Source: Paenibacillus sp. FSL R5-0766
GTDB taxonomy: Bacteria; Bacillota; Bacilli; Paenibacillales; Paenibacillaceae
Direction: 5' to 3'
Length of the DNA stretch: 64,000 nt
NCBI RefSeq assembly: GCF_037971845.1
Contig: NZ_CP150227.1
Coordinates: 6,324,001-6,388,000, forward strand
The translations under genes and the position numbers were made by a program. Of the stretch, positions 1 through 9,106 are shown one piece after another. The notes under the pieces were generated by a model. That model ran no database searches, was not told where the DNA came from, and saw only the letters and a program-made list of their open reading frames with translations. Numbering within the stretch: the first letter of the stretch is position 1; each line of letters opens with the position of its first letter.

Positions 1-532
1 CCACATCGGGATGTGCATCTTGCACAGCTTTTACGCCTTCCGGTGCTGCAACCAGGTTCATCATCTTGATTTGGGTACAGCCACGTTTTTTGAGCACGTC
101 AATAGCTGCAATTGCCGAACCACCCGTTGCCAGCATCGGATCAATTACAATCAACTGACGCTCTGTTACGTCTGTAGGCAGTTTGGTGTAGTATTCTACC
201 GGTTGCAGTGTTTCCGGGTCACGGAACAGACCAACATGTCCAACTTTTGCCGCTGGCAACAATTTCACAACGCCATCTAGCATTCCGAGTCCTGCGCGCA
301 GAATCGGCACCAGTCCGAGCATACGTCCAGAGATGACTTTACCTTGTGTTGCAGCTACAGGTGTCTGTACATCAATCGTTTCCAGTTCAACATCTCTTGT
401 AATTTCATAAGCCATCAACGTTGCTACTTCATCCACCAATTCACGAAAATCTTTCGTATTCGTACGCATGTCGCGTATAAACGTCAGTTTGTGTTGAATC
501 AAAGGGTGATCACATATTACTAATTTTCCCAT
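1..532 (-). CDS. upp: Uracil phosphoribosyltransferase (3' end outside window)
   Basis: This enzyme makes UMP from uracil and PRPP in cytosolic pyrimidine salvage. The visible 177 residues begin [11 protein letters not shown] and carry the PRPP-binding loop IDPMLATGG at residues 130-138 and the GLGMLDG segment near 81-87. The family is about 209 aa, so roughly 30 C-terminal residues are cut off by the window edge. The ATG at 532 follows a GGAGGG ribosome site at good spacing. It sits downstream of glyA, as in Bacillus subtilis, but a terminator-like hairpin and a palindromic repeat lie between them, so it probably has its own promoter. Confidence 0.97.
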   Translation of the reverse strand, partial: MGKLVICDHPLIQHKLTFIRDMRTNTKDFRELVDEVATLMAYEITRDVELETIDVQTPVAATQGKVISGRMLGLVPILRAGLGMLDGVVKLLPAAKVGHVGLFRDPETLQPVEYYTKLPTDVTERQLIVIDPMLATGGSAIAAIDVLKKRGCTQIKMMNLVAAPEGVKAVQDAHPDV

Positions 533-687
533 CTAATTTGTCCCTCCGGTAAGTTCTTCATGTTCAGCATTTCCAAATATACCTAGCCACCATTCATGGG
601 CTCGATAAATCCTGTATATTATATCATCACCAACAACGAATTACACCATCAAAGGGCACCCAATCATTACAGATTACCGAATCCTAT

Positions 688-728
688 AAAAAACAGGACC
701 GGAAAATGATCCATCCGGTCCTGTTTTG
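688..728 (-). terminator. Rho-independent terminator after glyA
   Basis: A perfect 10-bp stem (CAGGACCGGA-like arm against its complement) is followed on the minus strand by a run of six T. It lies between glyA and upp. The plus strand also has TTTT after the stem, but no plus-strand gene needs it. Confidence 0.75.
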
Positions 729-766
729 CTCATGCTGTTATGTCATTGAGTATGTTCAAAAACGTG

Positions 767-921
767 TAAACACTAATGATGCTCCGCAAACCGAATGACC
801 TTCCGATCGCTGTTATCCCCAGATTTCTTTGATCCAATTATAATTGTTGAAATCTGGGGATAAAGGCGAGCGCTACGCTTCTTCAGGTTCTTTCGGTTTG
901 CTCCATCTGTGTGTGTACATT
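767..921 (-). repeat. Dispersed palindromic element, copy 1
   Basis: One of six related imperfect palindromes in this window. The central stem pairs TTATCCCCAGATT with AATCTGGGGATAA, and outer arms pair GCAAACCGAA with TTCGGTTTGC. Other copies have GACAGAA or GGCAGAA at this place, each with a matching partner arm. It lies between glyA and upp, and its sense orientation (as read into downstream genes in other copies) is the minus strand. Confidence 0.85.
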
Positions 922-958
922 AAGAACACTCAAATACAAACACCATTAGCAAAGTTTT

Positions 959-2206
959 TTAGTATTTAAGATCGGTATAGAGCGGGAATTGGTCTGTCAG
1001 TGCAGTCACTTCTGCACGAGCTTCATCCAGCTTCGCTGTATCTTTTGGATTTTTCAATGTTTTAGCAATGATCTTACCGATCGCTACCATCGCTTCTTCG
1101 TTCATGCCACGGGAAGTTGCAGCAGGTGTACCAATTCGAATACCACTCGTTACAAACGGGCTTGTAGGGTCGAATGGAATTGCATTTTTGTTCACGGTAA
1201 TGCCGATGGAATCAAGTACATGCTCAGCTTCCTTACCTGTGATGTTCACACTGCGTGTGTCAATCAGCATCAAGTGGTTATCTGTACCACCGGATACGAT
1301 GTTCAATCCTTCAGCGATCAGTGTTTCAGCCAGAACCTGTGCGTTTTTCACGACATTCTGTGCATATGTTTTGAACGAAGGTTGCAAAGCTTCACCGAAT
1401 GCTACCGCTTTGGAAGCAATCACGTGCATCAAAGGTCCACCTTGGGAACCTGGGAATACGGCTTTATCAATCGCTGCTGCCCATGCTTTGCGGCACAGAA
1501 TCATACCACCACGAGGTCCACGCAGCGTTTTGTGTGTGGTTGTTGTTACGAAATGCGCATGTGGAACCGGGTTTGGATGCAAACCAGCAGCAACCAGTCC
1601 TGCGATATGAGCCATGTCCACCATGAACAAAGCGCCTACATCATTGGCGATGGAAGCCAGCTTTTCAAAATCAATGGTACGCGGATATGCACTTGCACCT
1701 GCAACGATCAGACGAGGGCGGTGTTTGAAAGCCGCTTTGCGTACTTCATCATAATCAATCAGGAATGTATCTTCCTGTACGCCGTATGCTACAAAGTTGT
1801 ACAGCAAACCAGATGCGTTAACCGGGCTACCGTGTGTGAGGTGTCCACCATGGGCAAGGTTCATACCAAGTACAGTATCACCAGGTTTCAACGCTGCAAG
1901 ATATACTGCCATGTTCGCTTGTGCACCGGAGTGAGGTTGAACATTCACGTGTTCTGCTCCGAACAATTCTTTTGCACGATCACGCGCGATGTCTTCAACG
2001 ATGTCCACATGCTCACAACCGCCATAGTAACGTTTACCTGGATATCCTTCAGCATACTTGTTGGTCAGAACAGATCCCATTGCTTCGATTACTGCTTCAC
2101 TTACGATGTTCTCGGATGCAATCAGTTCGATGTTGTTCTGTTGACGTTTCAGTTCAAGATTCATCGCTTCCAGTACTGCCGGGTCATTCTTGCGCAATTG
2201 TTCCAT
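959..2206 (-). CDS. glyA: Serine hydroxymethyltransferase
   Basis: A PLP enzyme interconverting serine and glycine with tetrahydrofolate; it supplies one-carbon units in the cytosol. The 415-aa length is typical. Visible signatures are the SENIVSEAV segment near residue 31, VDMAHIAGL near 196-204 (the Asp that contacts the PLP pyridine), and [14 protein letters not shown] with the Schiff-base lysine at about residue 226. The ATG at 2206 is preceded by GGGAGGA at a spacing of about 9. It lies between ywlG and upp, the same order as in Bacillus. A palindromic repeat (copy 2) ends about 51 nt before the start codon and could be part of the leader. Confidence 0.98.
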   Translation of the reverse strand: MEQLRKNDPAVLEAMNLELKRQQNNIELIASENIVSEAVIEAMGSVLTNKYAEGYPGKRYYGGCEHVDIVEDIARDRAKELFGAEHVNVQPHSGAQANMAVYLAALKPGDTVLGMNLAHGGHLTHGSPVNASGLLYNFVAYGVQEDTFLIDYDEVRKAAFKHRPRLIVAGASAYPRTIDFEKLASIANDVGALFMVDMAHIAGLVAAGLHPNPVPHAHFVTTTTHKTLRGPRGGMILCRKAWAAAIDKAVFPGSQGGPLMHVIASKAVAFGEALQPSFKTYAQNVVKNAQVLAETLIAEGLNIVSGGTDNHLMLIDTRSVNITGKEAEHVLDSIGITVNKNAIPFDPTSPFVTSGIRIGTPAATSRGMNEEAMVAIGKIIAKTLKNPKDTAKLDEARAEVTALTDQFPLYTDLKY

Positions 2207-2257
2207 GATTAAATTCCTCCCAGGTATAAGTGAAATTATAAAGCGAAACTACAGTGG

Positions 2258-2446
2258 TTACACTCCTGACTTCGATTGCATCACCATCTTCCGATCGCTG
2301 TTATCCCCGAATTTTTCTGAACTCCCTTATAATAAGGGGAAAATCCGGGGATAGCGTATGCTTCCGATGTAGCTTTCCTTCGGAAAGCTTTCAGGCGAAC
2401 GCTTTGCTTCTTCAGCTTGGTGTTGCACTCTCCGTTTTCGTGTAAA
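2258..2446 (-). repeat. Dispersed palindromic element, copy 2 (glyA leader)
   Basis: The ends match TTTACACGAAAACGGAG / TTACAC on opposite strands and the central stem is TTATCCCC/GGGGATA. This copy carries an extra side hairpin built from AAAGCTTTCC and GGAAAGCT. The outer arms read TGCATCACCA and, from the other side, TGCAACACCA. The element ends 51 nt before the glyA start codon. Confidence 0.85.
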
Positions 2447-2477
2447 GTCTAATTTAGCTTTATATTGGTTGAAGATA

Positions 2478-3071
2478 TCAGTCACATAATGTCGAATCTG
2501 GTTGTTCTTCCATACGATACACCGCGCGTTCACCGCCAATCAACTTCGGACGGGTCAACGCTGTGGTTACACGAGCATCTCCAACATAGCGAAGCGCTGT
2601 ACGATACGGTACGGCTACATGCCGGAGATGCATCCCAATCATCGTCTCCCCAATGTCCAGTCCCGCATGGGCCTGCACATGTTCAGCCAGGCATGGATCG
2701 GTCAGCGAACGATATGCTGCGGATGCCATTGAACCTCCGGCCTTGGGCACGGGTACTGCACCAACCTCGGTCAATCCAAGTCGAGTAAGCACAGAACGTT
2801 CCATTACCAGCGCACGGTTCAGATGCTCACAACATTGGAATACCGTGTCAAAACCGAACTCTTCCTGCACCTCGCGTATACCCGCAAGAAGCTGCTGCGC
2901 CACTTCAATGGCACCACTCGTACCAATCCGAGCGCCTGCGACTTCACTTGTGCTTGTACCGATCACAACGATCTGTCCAGGCCCAAGCTGTCCGGCAAGC
3001 GCCAGTTCATGCAGAATAGACGCGGTCTGTTCCTGCAATCCGGGTTGTTCCGAATCTAACTCTATAGTCAT
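2478..3071 (-). CDS. ywlG: UPF0340 / TIGR01440 family protein (YwlG-like)
   Basis: A conserved protein of unknown function, usually encoded next to glyA in Bacilli. The chosen start MTIELDSEQPG at 3071 follows GGGAGGCG at a spacing of about 7 and gives 197 aa, near the usual 180-190. A longer open frame to 3140 has no good ribosome site. Family-typical stretches are VIGTSTSEVAG (about residue 36), QCCEHLNRALV (about 78), and ALTRPKLIGGERAVY near the C-terminus. Nothing in the sequence defines a reaction. Synteny with ywlE and glyA supports the call. In Bacillus subtilis rpiB sits between ywlE and ywlG; it is absent here. Confidence 0.92.
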   Translation of the reverse strand: MTIELDSEQPGLQEQTASILHELALAGQLGPGQIVVIGTSTSEVAGARIGTSGAIEVAQQLLAGIREVQEEFGFDTVFQCCEHLNRALVMERSVLTRLGLTEVGAVPVPKAGGSMASAAYRSLTDPCLAEHVQAHAGLDIGETMIGMHLRHVAVPYRTALRYVGDARVTTALTRPKLIGGERAVYRMEEQPDSTLCD

Positions 3072-3178
3072 CCTATTATCGCCTCCCGATAAAATCATGC
3101 CCGCTGTCTCTTGGTTGTCCTTCGTATTCTTGCACGGCATCTCAGGTACTATTATAGCGAATAATCAGATGAAAGACG

Positions 3179-3222
3179 AAAAAAAGAGCAGTCTGCGGGT
3201 AACGCAGAATTGCTCTTTTGCC
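3179..3222 (-). terminator. Terminator after ywlE
   Basis: Inverted repeat of about 15 bp (AAAAGAGCA/TGCTCTTTT with a second part CTGCG/CGCAG) ending in seven T on the minus strand. It lies about 170 nt downstream of ywlE. A short open frame that spans it (3142-3336, minus) is therefore unlikely to be a gene. Confidence 0.8.
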
Positions 3223-3390
3223 CAGGCGACCGGCCGTTTGTTCCGGTGCTCCATCGTGGTTATGCCCACTTCGTCGCCAGTTACACCGGATCCCTGTTTT
3301 CCCCTTCATCATAAAACAACCCGCGGCTAAAATCAACGGTTAATTTACATCACGTGTCCTATTTCTATAACCTGCCTCGCAGGATCAGAA

Positions 3391-3963
3391 TTATCCCAGC
3401 TTATCCAAAAGCCGGTCCAATGCCGTCCGAATCTCAGCTGCAGCTATATTGTAATCATCACGACTTCCCCCAAACGGATCGGAGATGTCGAAACTTGGAA
3501 TTCGTTGTCTAATCTCAATGGCTCGCTCACGCTCCGATGCCAGGATCTCTTGGCCAAGCGCACGTTTCATCTCAAGCGTTGCAAACAGGCTGTCCAACTC
3601 CTGAACATCACTTAATACCTGTTCATCATCCTCCACATATTCTTTCAATGTATAGGTTTTGTGGACTGAATCGGGAAAAACCTGCATGACATGCTGCTTA
3701 TGACTCCGTGTTAATGTAAGAACCAGATCGGCCCAACCTACCAGGTTAGAGCTAAGCTGTGTGGAATGAGGTGGACCTTCAACGTTATGATCTCTCAAAA
3801 CCGCTTCAGCATGTCGGGAAATCGGCATACCCGACGTTGCTGCCACACCTGCGGAGCGAACCTCTACCTGAATGCCGCGCTCCGATGCCAGTTTTCGCAA
3901 AAGCCCCTCTGCCATGGGGCTGCGGCACGTATTTCCTGTACATACGAATAAAATATGTTTCAT
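3391..3963 (-). CDS. ywlE: Protein-arginine phosphatase / low-molecular-weight PTP family
   Basis: A cytosolic phosphatase of the LMW-PTP fold; the Bacillus YwlE member removes phosphate from phospho-arginine, countering McsB. The P-loop CTGNTCRS at residues 8-15 holds the nucleophilic Cys and the Arg. Position 11 of the loop is Thr, the residue linked to phospho-arginine preference in YwlE, in place of the bulky Ile of tyrosine phosphatases (family knowledge). The general-acid Asp is in DISDPFGG near residue 162. Length is 190 aa; some YwlE proteins are about 150, and the extra residues form a charged insert around 105-150. It follows mntP as in Bacillus. Confidence 0.92.
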   Translation of the reverse strand: MKHILFVCTGNTCRSPMAEGLLRKLASERGIQVEVRSAGVAATSGMPISRHAEAVLRDHNVEGPPHSTQLSSNLVGWADLVLTLTRSHKQHVMQVFPDSVHKTYTLKEYVEDDEQVLSDVQELDSLFATLEMKRALGQEILASERERAIEIRQRIPSFDISDPFGGSRDDYNIAAAEIRTALDRLLDKLG

Positions 3964-4021
3964 TGTGTTAGCCTCCCCATTTTACATATGATGCGAATGA
4001 TATGATATCTCAAGTTTTATT

Positions 4022-4582
4022 TTAAAATATAAACAAAAGTCCAAAAGCAAGCAAGATTGCGCCACCAATAGCTTCGCCGTAATCCCCGAGATTCTGACTC
4101 ACCCGACGACCTAATAACAGCCCCATAACCGACATCACCCCGCCACACACACCGAAAGCAAGTACGGTCAAGATCAGATCACTGCTAAACATCCCTAAGG
4201 AAACGCCAACGGAGAACGAATCCACACTTACGCTGAGGGAGAACAACACAACGCCGAGCAGGGAACGGTGGTCCACCAGCTTTGTATCGCCTTCACGGAA
4301 TGCATTCAGAATCATATGAGCACCCAGCAAAACAAGCAATCCACCTGCCGCATACGTCGTAATGTCACCGAGCAGGGAGCTGACGTATTTGCCCATATAC
4401 ATGCCGATGAGCGGCATGATGATATGAAATAGCGCCGTTACAATACTGATTCGCAATACATCCCGCAGCCGTATGCCCTTCATGCCAATTCCGATCCCGA
4501 GTGAGAACGCATCGAGGCCAAGCGCAATAGCCATGATCAAAATGGTTACCAACTGCCCCACATGGGCAGACACATCCCACAT
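4022..4582 (-). CDS. mntP: Manganese efflux pump MntP
   Basis: A small membrane exporter of Mn(II) (DUF204/MntP family; YwlD in Bacillus). The 186-aa product has six predicted hydrophobic helices and two internally related halves with the conserved acidic motifs LGLDAFSLGIG (TM1) and VSVDSFSVGVSLG (TM4). An upstream in-frame ATG at 4588 lies only 1 nt after GGGGG, so the ATG at 4582 with a 6-nt spacer is preferred. It lies between ywlC and ywlE. No yybP-ykoY riboswitch was recognised in the 175-nt leader. Confidence 0.93.
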   Translation of the reverse strand: MWDVSAHVGQLVTILIMAIALGLDAFSLGIGIGMKGIRLRDVLRISIVTALFHIIMPLIGMYMGKYVSSLLGDITTYAAGGLLVLLGAHMILNAFREGDTKLVDHRSLLGVVLFSLSVSVDSFSVGVSLGMFSSDLILTVLAFGVCGGVMSVMGLLLGRRVSQNLGDYGEAIGGAILLAFGLLFIF

Positions 4583-4730
4583 CCCCATACCCCCAAGTCA
4601 CGTAAAGGTTCTTGTACACGATATGCGGACAAGGACCTAAACATGACCGATGAAAGACAAACGGCGATGGACCTCTGGTCAGATGCTGGCTTTATAGAAT
4701 CTTGATTTTGTTTTGAAAAAAGGTTGATTA

Positions 4731-4756
4731 CTCTCCTGACTGTATGATCAGGAGAG
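4731..4756 (-). terminator. Hairpin immediately after ywlC
   Basis: A near-perfect 10-bp stem CTCTCCTGA / TCAGGAGAG directly follows the ywlC stop codon. A run of six T appears only about 12 nt further on, so it may be a weak terminator or an mRNA-end stabilising hairpin before mntP. Confidence 0.55.
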
Positions 4757-4757
4757 C

Positions 4758-5996
4758 TTATAAGGGGCGCTGGTTGCCAACTTGTATGAGTTGGTTCCCC
4801 GCAGCCTTGAGCAGCCGATTCATGACGGCTGCTCCCAGCCCTTCGCGTGAGCAGGCTTCAGCCACAATATATGTGGCGCCTTGCTCATCGCAGCTGCGCA
4901 GCGCGGCGTATAGCCGGCGCGCTGCTTCTTCCAGCTCGCTGGCGTCACCCAGCGAGAACACGGCATCGGCGCGGTACTGCTCCGCGTGCTCGGCGAACGC
5001 CAGCACCGCGGTGCGCTCTCCGCGCTGCGCCGCCTCTGCGAGGGCGGCGCTAATCCAGGCCGCCACCGCTGCGGGCGGCCCCTCTACCACGCACAGCGCC
5101 CCTGCGGGTGCGTAGTGCGTGTACTTCATGCCCGGCGAGCGCGGCGCCGGGCTACCCACACCATCGGCCCCCTCCGCTAGTAGCGCGGGGTCCGTGGCGA
5201 CACGGGCGGCAACGGCGGACAGTTGTTCCGCCGTAATGCCGCCAGGGCGCAGGATGGTGACGGTACCGTCGTCACCGACCTGCACAACCGTGGACTCGAC
5301 GCCCACCCCGGTGGGGCCACCGTCCACAATGCCGCCGATGCGGCCATCCAGATCCTCGCGCACATGAGACGCGAGTGTCGGGCTTGGCCGCCCGGAGCGG
5401 TTGGCGCTTGGCGCAGCCACAGGGCATGCCGCCGCCGCGATTAACTGCAAGGCCACCGGATGGTCCGGCATGCGCACGGCCACCGTGTCCAGTCCGGCGG
5501 TGACACGTGGGGACACCGCCCCCGGCCTAACCGGCAGCACCAGCGTCAGTGGTCCCGGCCAGAAGGCCGCCATCAGCGCTTCCGCCGTTTCGTTCACTTC
5601 CGTGACCAGAGTATCCAACTGGTCACGGTGCGCGATATGCACAATCAGTGGATTGTCGGAAGGTCGGCCTTTGGCGACAAATACAGCCTCGACGGCTGCT
5701 GTGTTACGCGCATCGGCACCCAGGCCATAGACCGTCTCGGTCGGAAAAGCCACCGTCTGACCTTGACGAATGCAGGCCGCGGCAGCCTGCAAGTCGGCGA
5801 GCGCCTGTTGATCGGCGCTCCCCTTTTTCACATCCAATATTTCAATATTACCCAATCCGAGATCATTCTCAGCGCTCACCAAGACGCGTACATCCCACAT
5901 CTCGGTGACCAACTCTCCCGGAGCTTTCGTATCACGTTCTTCTCTACCATCCCTCATCTCAGAGGTGTGTTGAACTGGTTCGTTTTCTCTGCTCAT
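4758..5996 (-). CDS. tsaC: L-threonylcarbamoyladenylate synthase (Sua5/YwlC type)
   Basis: Makes threonylcarbamoyl-AMP from threonine, bicarbonate and ATP for tRNA t6A modification. The YrdC domain spans roughly residues 65-250 with FPTETVYGLGADA, AKGRPSDNPLIVH and the SANRSGRPSPT loop. The linker SPGMKYTHYAPAG near 305 leads into the C-terminal Sua5 domain, so this is the long two-domain form. At 412 aa it is about 60 residues longer than Bacillus YwlC owing to a hydrophilic N-terminal extension rich in Glu and Arg. The start at 5996 has AGGA about 11 nt upstream. The gene is clearly more GC-rich than its neighbours, especially 4,850-5,550. Confidence 0.95.
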   Translation of the reverse strand: MSRENEPVQHTSEMRDGREERDTKAPGELVTEMWDVRVLVSAENDLGLGNIEILDVKKGSADQQALADLQAAAACIRQGQTVAFPTETVYGLGADARNTAAVEAVFVAKGRPSDNPLIVHIAHRDQLDTLVTEVNETAEALMAAFWPGPLTLVLPVRPGAVSPRVTAGLDTVAVRMPDHPVALQLIAAAACPVAAPSANRSGRPSPTLASHVREDLDGRIGGIVDGGPTGVGVESTVVQVGDDGTVTILRPGGITAEQLSAVAARVATDPALLAEGADGVGSPAPRSPGMKYTHYAPAGALCVVEGPPAAVAAWISAALAEAAQRGERTAVLAFAEHAEQYRADAVFSLGDASELEEAARRLYAALRSCDEQGATYIVAEACSREGLGAAVMNRLLKAAGNQLIQVGNQRPL

Positions 5997-6177
5997 ATAT
6001 CATCATTCCTAAACTTCAAGTAGGTTAGTTCATATCCATATTCAATATAACTAATTATAACATACCTGTCCCAACTCGGATGCCCTTCAAACTGCCCCCC
6101 GAAATTCCCCACTAATTCATATCAAAAGGGCAGCTCCCTTTATCGAAGTCACCCTTCTTAATAGTATAAATACGTTG

Positions 6178-6837
6178 TTATACGAATAATCCAGTTACCC
6201 AACTCCACAGTTTCACAGCCATATCCCACAGAAAGAATCTCGCCTCCGGTGTATCTCCCTGCACTGATGCCTCAGCATCTCCTAGTTCAGCAGCTGCGGC
6301 CGATACCGTTGAAGGTTTCGCCAGTGCATCCCCGGTCCCTGCATCAATGAAGCACAGCGGCGGGAACAACACACACCACCAGTTCTGACCTTTGCCTTCG
6401 CCCAGCGTAATCCGAACCGCTTCATAATCTCCCGCAGGGTAGACAGTACCCCCATATAGTTTGGTCGGGAATGGAACAGAACCCAGCTCCACCTGATACT
6501 CATAATTCAAACCGCGACTGGCCAACTCTTCTCCCACCTGACCCTCAATCTCCGACAGATGCTCACGAATAACCTTACGCGCTTCATCCAGACTTTGCGG
6601 ATTCTCCAGCTCGGCTACCCACTCGCCCATCTGAGCAACGACAGCATCCCGAATCTCACGTTTCACCAATTGATCCCCCGGTGCATCCGAGTTTGCTAGA
6701 ATACGCAAGCGAATCGATTGTTCCGGAATTGCTGTGGCTGCCACAGCTGCATCCGTTTTCTGACCTTCCCACATCATGATAATCATCATAAGACATACAT
6801 TAATAAGTCCAATTTGCTTTACAATTCGTCTGTTCAT
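6178..6837 (-). CDS. spoIIR: Stage II sporulation protein R
   Basis: A forespore-made secreted signal protein that triggers SpoIIGA-dependent processing of pro-sigma-E in the mother cell. The 219-aa product has an N-terminal signal/anchor (about residues 5-25), then the family core: RLRILANSDAPGDQLVKREIRDAV, GQVGEELASRGLNYEY and KLYGGTVYPAGDYEAVRI, ending in NWWCVLFPPLCFID. The C-terminal segment FFLWDMAVKLWSWV resembles other SpoIIR ends. Its place next to ywlC matches Bacillus. Presence of the gene shows a spore former. Confidence 0.96.
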   Translation of the reverse strand: MNRRIVKQIGLINVCLMMIIMMWEGQKTDAAVAATAIPEQSIRLRILANSDAPGDQLVKREIRDAVVAQMGEWVAELENPQSLDEARKVIREHLSEIEGQVGEELASRGLNYEYQVELGSVPFPTKLYGGTVYPAGDYEAVRITLGEGKGQNWWCVLFPPLCFIDAGTGDALAKPSTVSAAAAELGDAEASVQGDTPEARFFLWDMAVKLWSWVTGLFV

Positions 6838-6950
6838 TCCGTTCTCCCCCTCGGCTCTCTGATCACGTTGCCTGTAACTCTCTCATGTCTATCAGTATGC
6901 CCGGCAGAGACGGAAGTAAACCTAGCATTTACAATAAATTTACTAGAGTT

Positions 6951-7157
6951 TGTTCAAAAAGTCCGCTATTGATTACGAAGGATTCCTAGCTGCATCATCA
7001 CGTCGAATATGAATTTCAGCCGAAATAAACGGGAGGCTTACGAAGTATGTTTCCGAAAGGAACACTTTAATTGCTCGCGTAGTTTATCCTTCGCTCCACT
7101 ACTCCATTTCTAACCTAATCCCATCTTCTCGGTAGTGAAAACCCAACTATTTGAACA
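6951..7157. repeat. Palindrome-ended intergenic repeat with GTTCAAAAAGT ends
   Basis: A 207-bp block bounded by GTTCAAAAAGT and, inverted, ACTATTTGAAC. Inside are further paired segments (ACGAAGGAT and ATCCTTCG; ATAAAC and GTTTAT) and a small TTTCCGAAAGGAA hairpin. It is non-coding and sits upstream of spoIIR. A minimal perfect palindrome with the same end sequence is found at 50131-50173. I infer a dispersed repeat family; only these two were seen here. Confidence 0.6.
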
Positions 7158-7199
7158 CGTACTACTAGAATGTGTATTTAAACCCAGGCAAGTTATACG

Positions 7200-7289
7200 A
7201 TGACAAATGTCGGCGTACAAGAAGCCTTCAAGACTGTACTGGCTGACCCTAGGCGAATGACTCTCGTGAATGACCAGTCGATGTCCTAA
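7200..7289 (+). CDS. Possible 29-aa open frame
   Basis: An ATG frame encoding MTNVGVQEAFKTVLADPRRM and nine more residues, then TAA. The composition looks protein-like (amphipathic, charged), but the ribosome site is weak (AGG about 12 nt upstream) and no family is recognised. It could equally be a remnant of a longer gene or chance. It is the only plus-strand frame in the surrounding minus-strand block. Confidence 0.2.
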   Translation: MTNVGVQEAFKTVLADPRRMTLVNDQSMS

Positions 7290-7372
7290 AGAACCGAGGA
7301 CGTCTTATTTGCCCTTCAGGTCTTCTTTTGAAATTGTAAGGAACATGAGGCGAGTTATTTCCCAAAATCATC

Positions 7373-7437
7373 TAATCAACACGCTACAAAAGGCTGTTTA
7401 TGTTGATATAACGTGTCTCAGATTCATTAGCTTTCTC
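7373..7437. repeat. CTAATGAATC-type palindromic repeat
   Basis: Left arm AAAATCATCTAATCAACACG and right arm CGTGTCTCAGATTCATTAG form an imperfect palindrome. The right arm matches the right arm of the repeat at 43529-43559 (GTGTGAGATTCATTAG) and the left arm resembles that at 43455. I infer the same dispersed family. Confidence 0.5.
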
Positions 7438-7714
7438 CGGACACCACCTAACTCCTAACCCCCTAACAGCTGGCACCTGAAGCACCACAGCACGCTCGAC
7501 ACTCTGTTCCCAACTCTTACAGGTACGCCTCGGCTTACAACAGGCTCGAAGACACCTATGCATTGCTTCTCTCGTCCTCATTCACACTTTCTCACACATC
7601 ATGTTAAAAAGGCTGATCTGCACCTGGTTACAGGGCAAATCAACCTCTTCATTTCTACGAACGATCACGTTATACGTCCCACCGCTTTACTTTTCACCTA
7701 CACCGACTCAACAG

Positions 7715-8935
7715 TTACACAGCACTTTTCTCTTTCTTGAGCATATTCCATAAACGTTCCGACAACCGAGGTTGTTGCTCCCCCATCAGAAGTTCATCCT
7801 CCTCTTCTTGCCCGTACAACTTAATACTCATAACCACCCCAATACAAGCCATATTAATGAGCAGAGAGGTGCCACCGTAACTGATGAAAGGTAACGTAAT
7901 ACCTGTGAGTGGCATCAGTCCAAGGAACGCCCCCACGTTCTCAAACACCTGATACAACAACATTCCGATAATACCTACAATGATGACGGGTCCCGCGCGA
8001 TCTCTGCATGTCAGAGCAATCAGCACCATACGTTGAATCAGAATAAAGTACAACAAAATCAGTACGGATGCACCAACAAAGCCAAACTCCTCTGCAATCA
8101 CGACAAAAATGGAATCAGAGTACGTATAGGGGACTCGTCCACTCTGAACGGAAGTTCCTTGCAAATAACCTTTGCCGGTGATGCCCCCTGAACCAATGGC
8201 TAAACCTGCATTTTTTGTATGCCAGGAAGCTTTGGAGGTAGCCTTTTCCGGTACAAGCCAGGGATCAATCCGCTCCGCCCAATGCTCACGTTTAACCTTT
8301 TCAAGAAAAGTGAATACTTCATCATGGTAGAATGTATAGGCTTTGACAAAACCAAAGAACGCCACTCCCACAATCGCCAGTGTAATCAATGCGTGCTTCA
8401 GCCTCATATTCCCGATCCAGAATACCGCAGCCAGAATCACCACATACCCCAGCGCATTTCCCAAATCATTCTGAGCCATAACAAGGGCAAACGGAATAAA
8501 TGCCCAACAGCCTATCGGCACAATATCTCTCCAAAATCTCAGCGTACCTCGTTGTCTCTTCACAATTAAATGAGCGAGAAACAGACTCAGAATCATTTTG
8601 AACAGCTCTGCCGGTTGAAAAGAAAAGTTCTCGCCCAGCTTCAGCCAACCGTTGGCGTTATTGATCGAACTGCCCAGCACATTCGCAAGGATCAGTAGTA
8701 TGATCCCCAAGCCATACAAATAAAACGCATATTTCACATATAACTTGTAATTCACAAGCCCGATTACAAGTACCGCAATGAACCCGGCCACATAGAAATA
8801 AATCGTTTTGACATGATGATTCGCCAAGTTGGCATCTGTCTGCGTTCCGCTATAAATCGCAAATACACTAATAATCATGAGCAACAGCATTACAAAAAGA
8901 ATAACACCGTCCATCTTTTTCAACATTCTCAACAT
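7715..8935 (-). CDS. SEDS peptidoglycan polymerase, RodA/FtsW family (copy A)
   Basis: A polytopic membrane glycosyltransferase that polymerises lipid II, normally with a partner class B PBP. The 406-aa product has about ten hydrophobic helices and the signatures NGWLKLG, QNDLGNALGYVVI, the extracytoplasmic motif DSIFVVIAEEFGFVGA and PLTGITLPFISYGGTSL. The start at 8935 (MLRMLKKMDGVILF) aligns exactly with the start of the paralogue next door and has GGGGG 12 nt upstream; longer frames up to 9061 lack a site. Together with the next gene it forms a tandem pair inserted between spoIIR and prmC. No PBP gene is nearby, so whether it serves elongation, division or sporulation cannot be told. Confidence 0.93.
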   Translation of the reverse strand: MLRMLKKMDGVILFVMLLLMIISVFAIYSGTQTDANLANHHVKTIYFYVAGFIAVLVIGLVNYKLYVKYAFYLYGLGIILLILANVLGSSINNANGWLKLGENFSFQPAELFKMILSLFLAHLIVKRQRGTLRFWRDIVPIGCWAFIPFALVMAQNDLGNALGYVVILAAVFWIGNMRLKHALITLAIVGVAFFGFVKAYTFYHDEVFTFLEKVKREHWAERIDPWLVPEKATSKASWHTKNAGLAIGSGGITGKGYLQGTSVQSGRVPYTYSDSIFVVIAEEFGFVGASVLILLYFILIQRMVLIALTCRDRAGPVIIVGIIGMLLYQVFENVGAFLGLMPLTGITLPFISYGGTSLLINMACIGVVMSIKLYGQEEEDELLMGEQQPRLSERLWNMLKKEKSAV

Positions 8936-9106
8936 GACTCCGTCCATCCCCCTGAAATCTAACATTCTATGATTTCCAATTGAACTCAATATTACCATTG
9001 TATATAATTGGATAATAAAATGGAAATCTGGATGCTTCAGGATGACTATTAAACCATTCAATGGCCTGACTCACACTCTAAAAACAATAAAAACCCCAAA
9101 ACATCC

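Larger units (their letters stand above)
7158..7714. other. Long intergenic stretch, largely unexplained
   Basis: About 560 bp between the repeat above and the first SEDS gene. It holds a possible 29-codon frame (7200-7289) and one member of a third repeat family (7373-7437). No recognisable protein, terminator or riboswitch was found in the rest, which is C-rich on the plus strand from 7440 to 7715. Confidence 0.5.

Noticed and set aside
767..921. Palindromic elements read as rho-independent terminators
   Set aside because: The stems are not followed by T runs and four copies lie directly ahead of start codons; separate true terminators are present, for example at 688-728.
989..2212. Long plus-strand open frame opposite glyA
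   Set aside because: It is the antisense shadow of glyA, rich in Cys, His and Phe with no family motif or ribosome site.
2207..2477. Glycine riboswitch upstream of glyA
   Set aside because: No tandem glycine aptamer features; the region is instead copy 2 of the dispersed palindrome.
3142..3336. 64-codon minus-strand frame between ywlE and ywlG
   Set aside because: It runs through a strong terminator hairpin and lacks a ribosome site.
4583..4757. Possible Mn-sensing yybP-ykoY riboswitch before mntP
   Set aside because: The leader lacks the conserved loop sequences; only a hairpin after ywlC was found.
6951..7157. Insertion sequence remnant
   Set aside because: Inverted ends exist, but there is no transposase-like coding and the whole block is self-complementary; kept only as a repeat.
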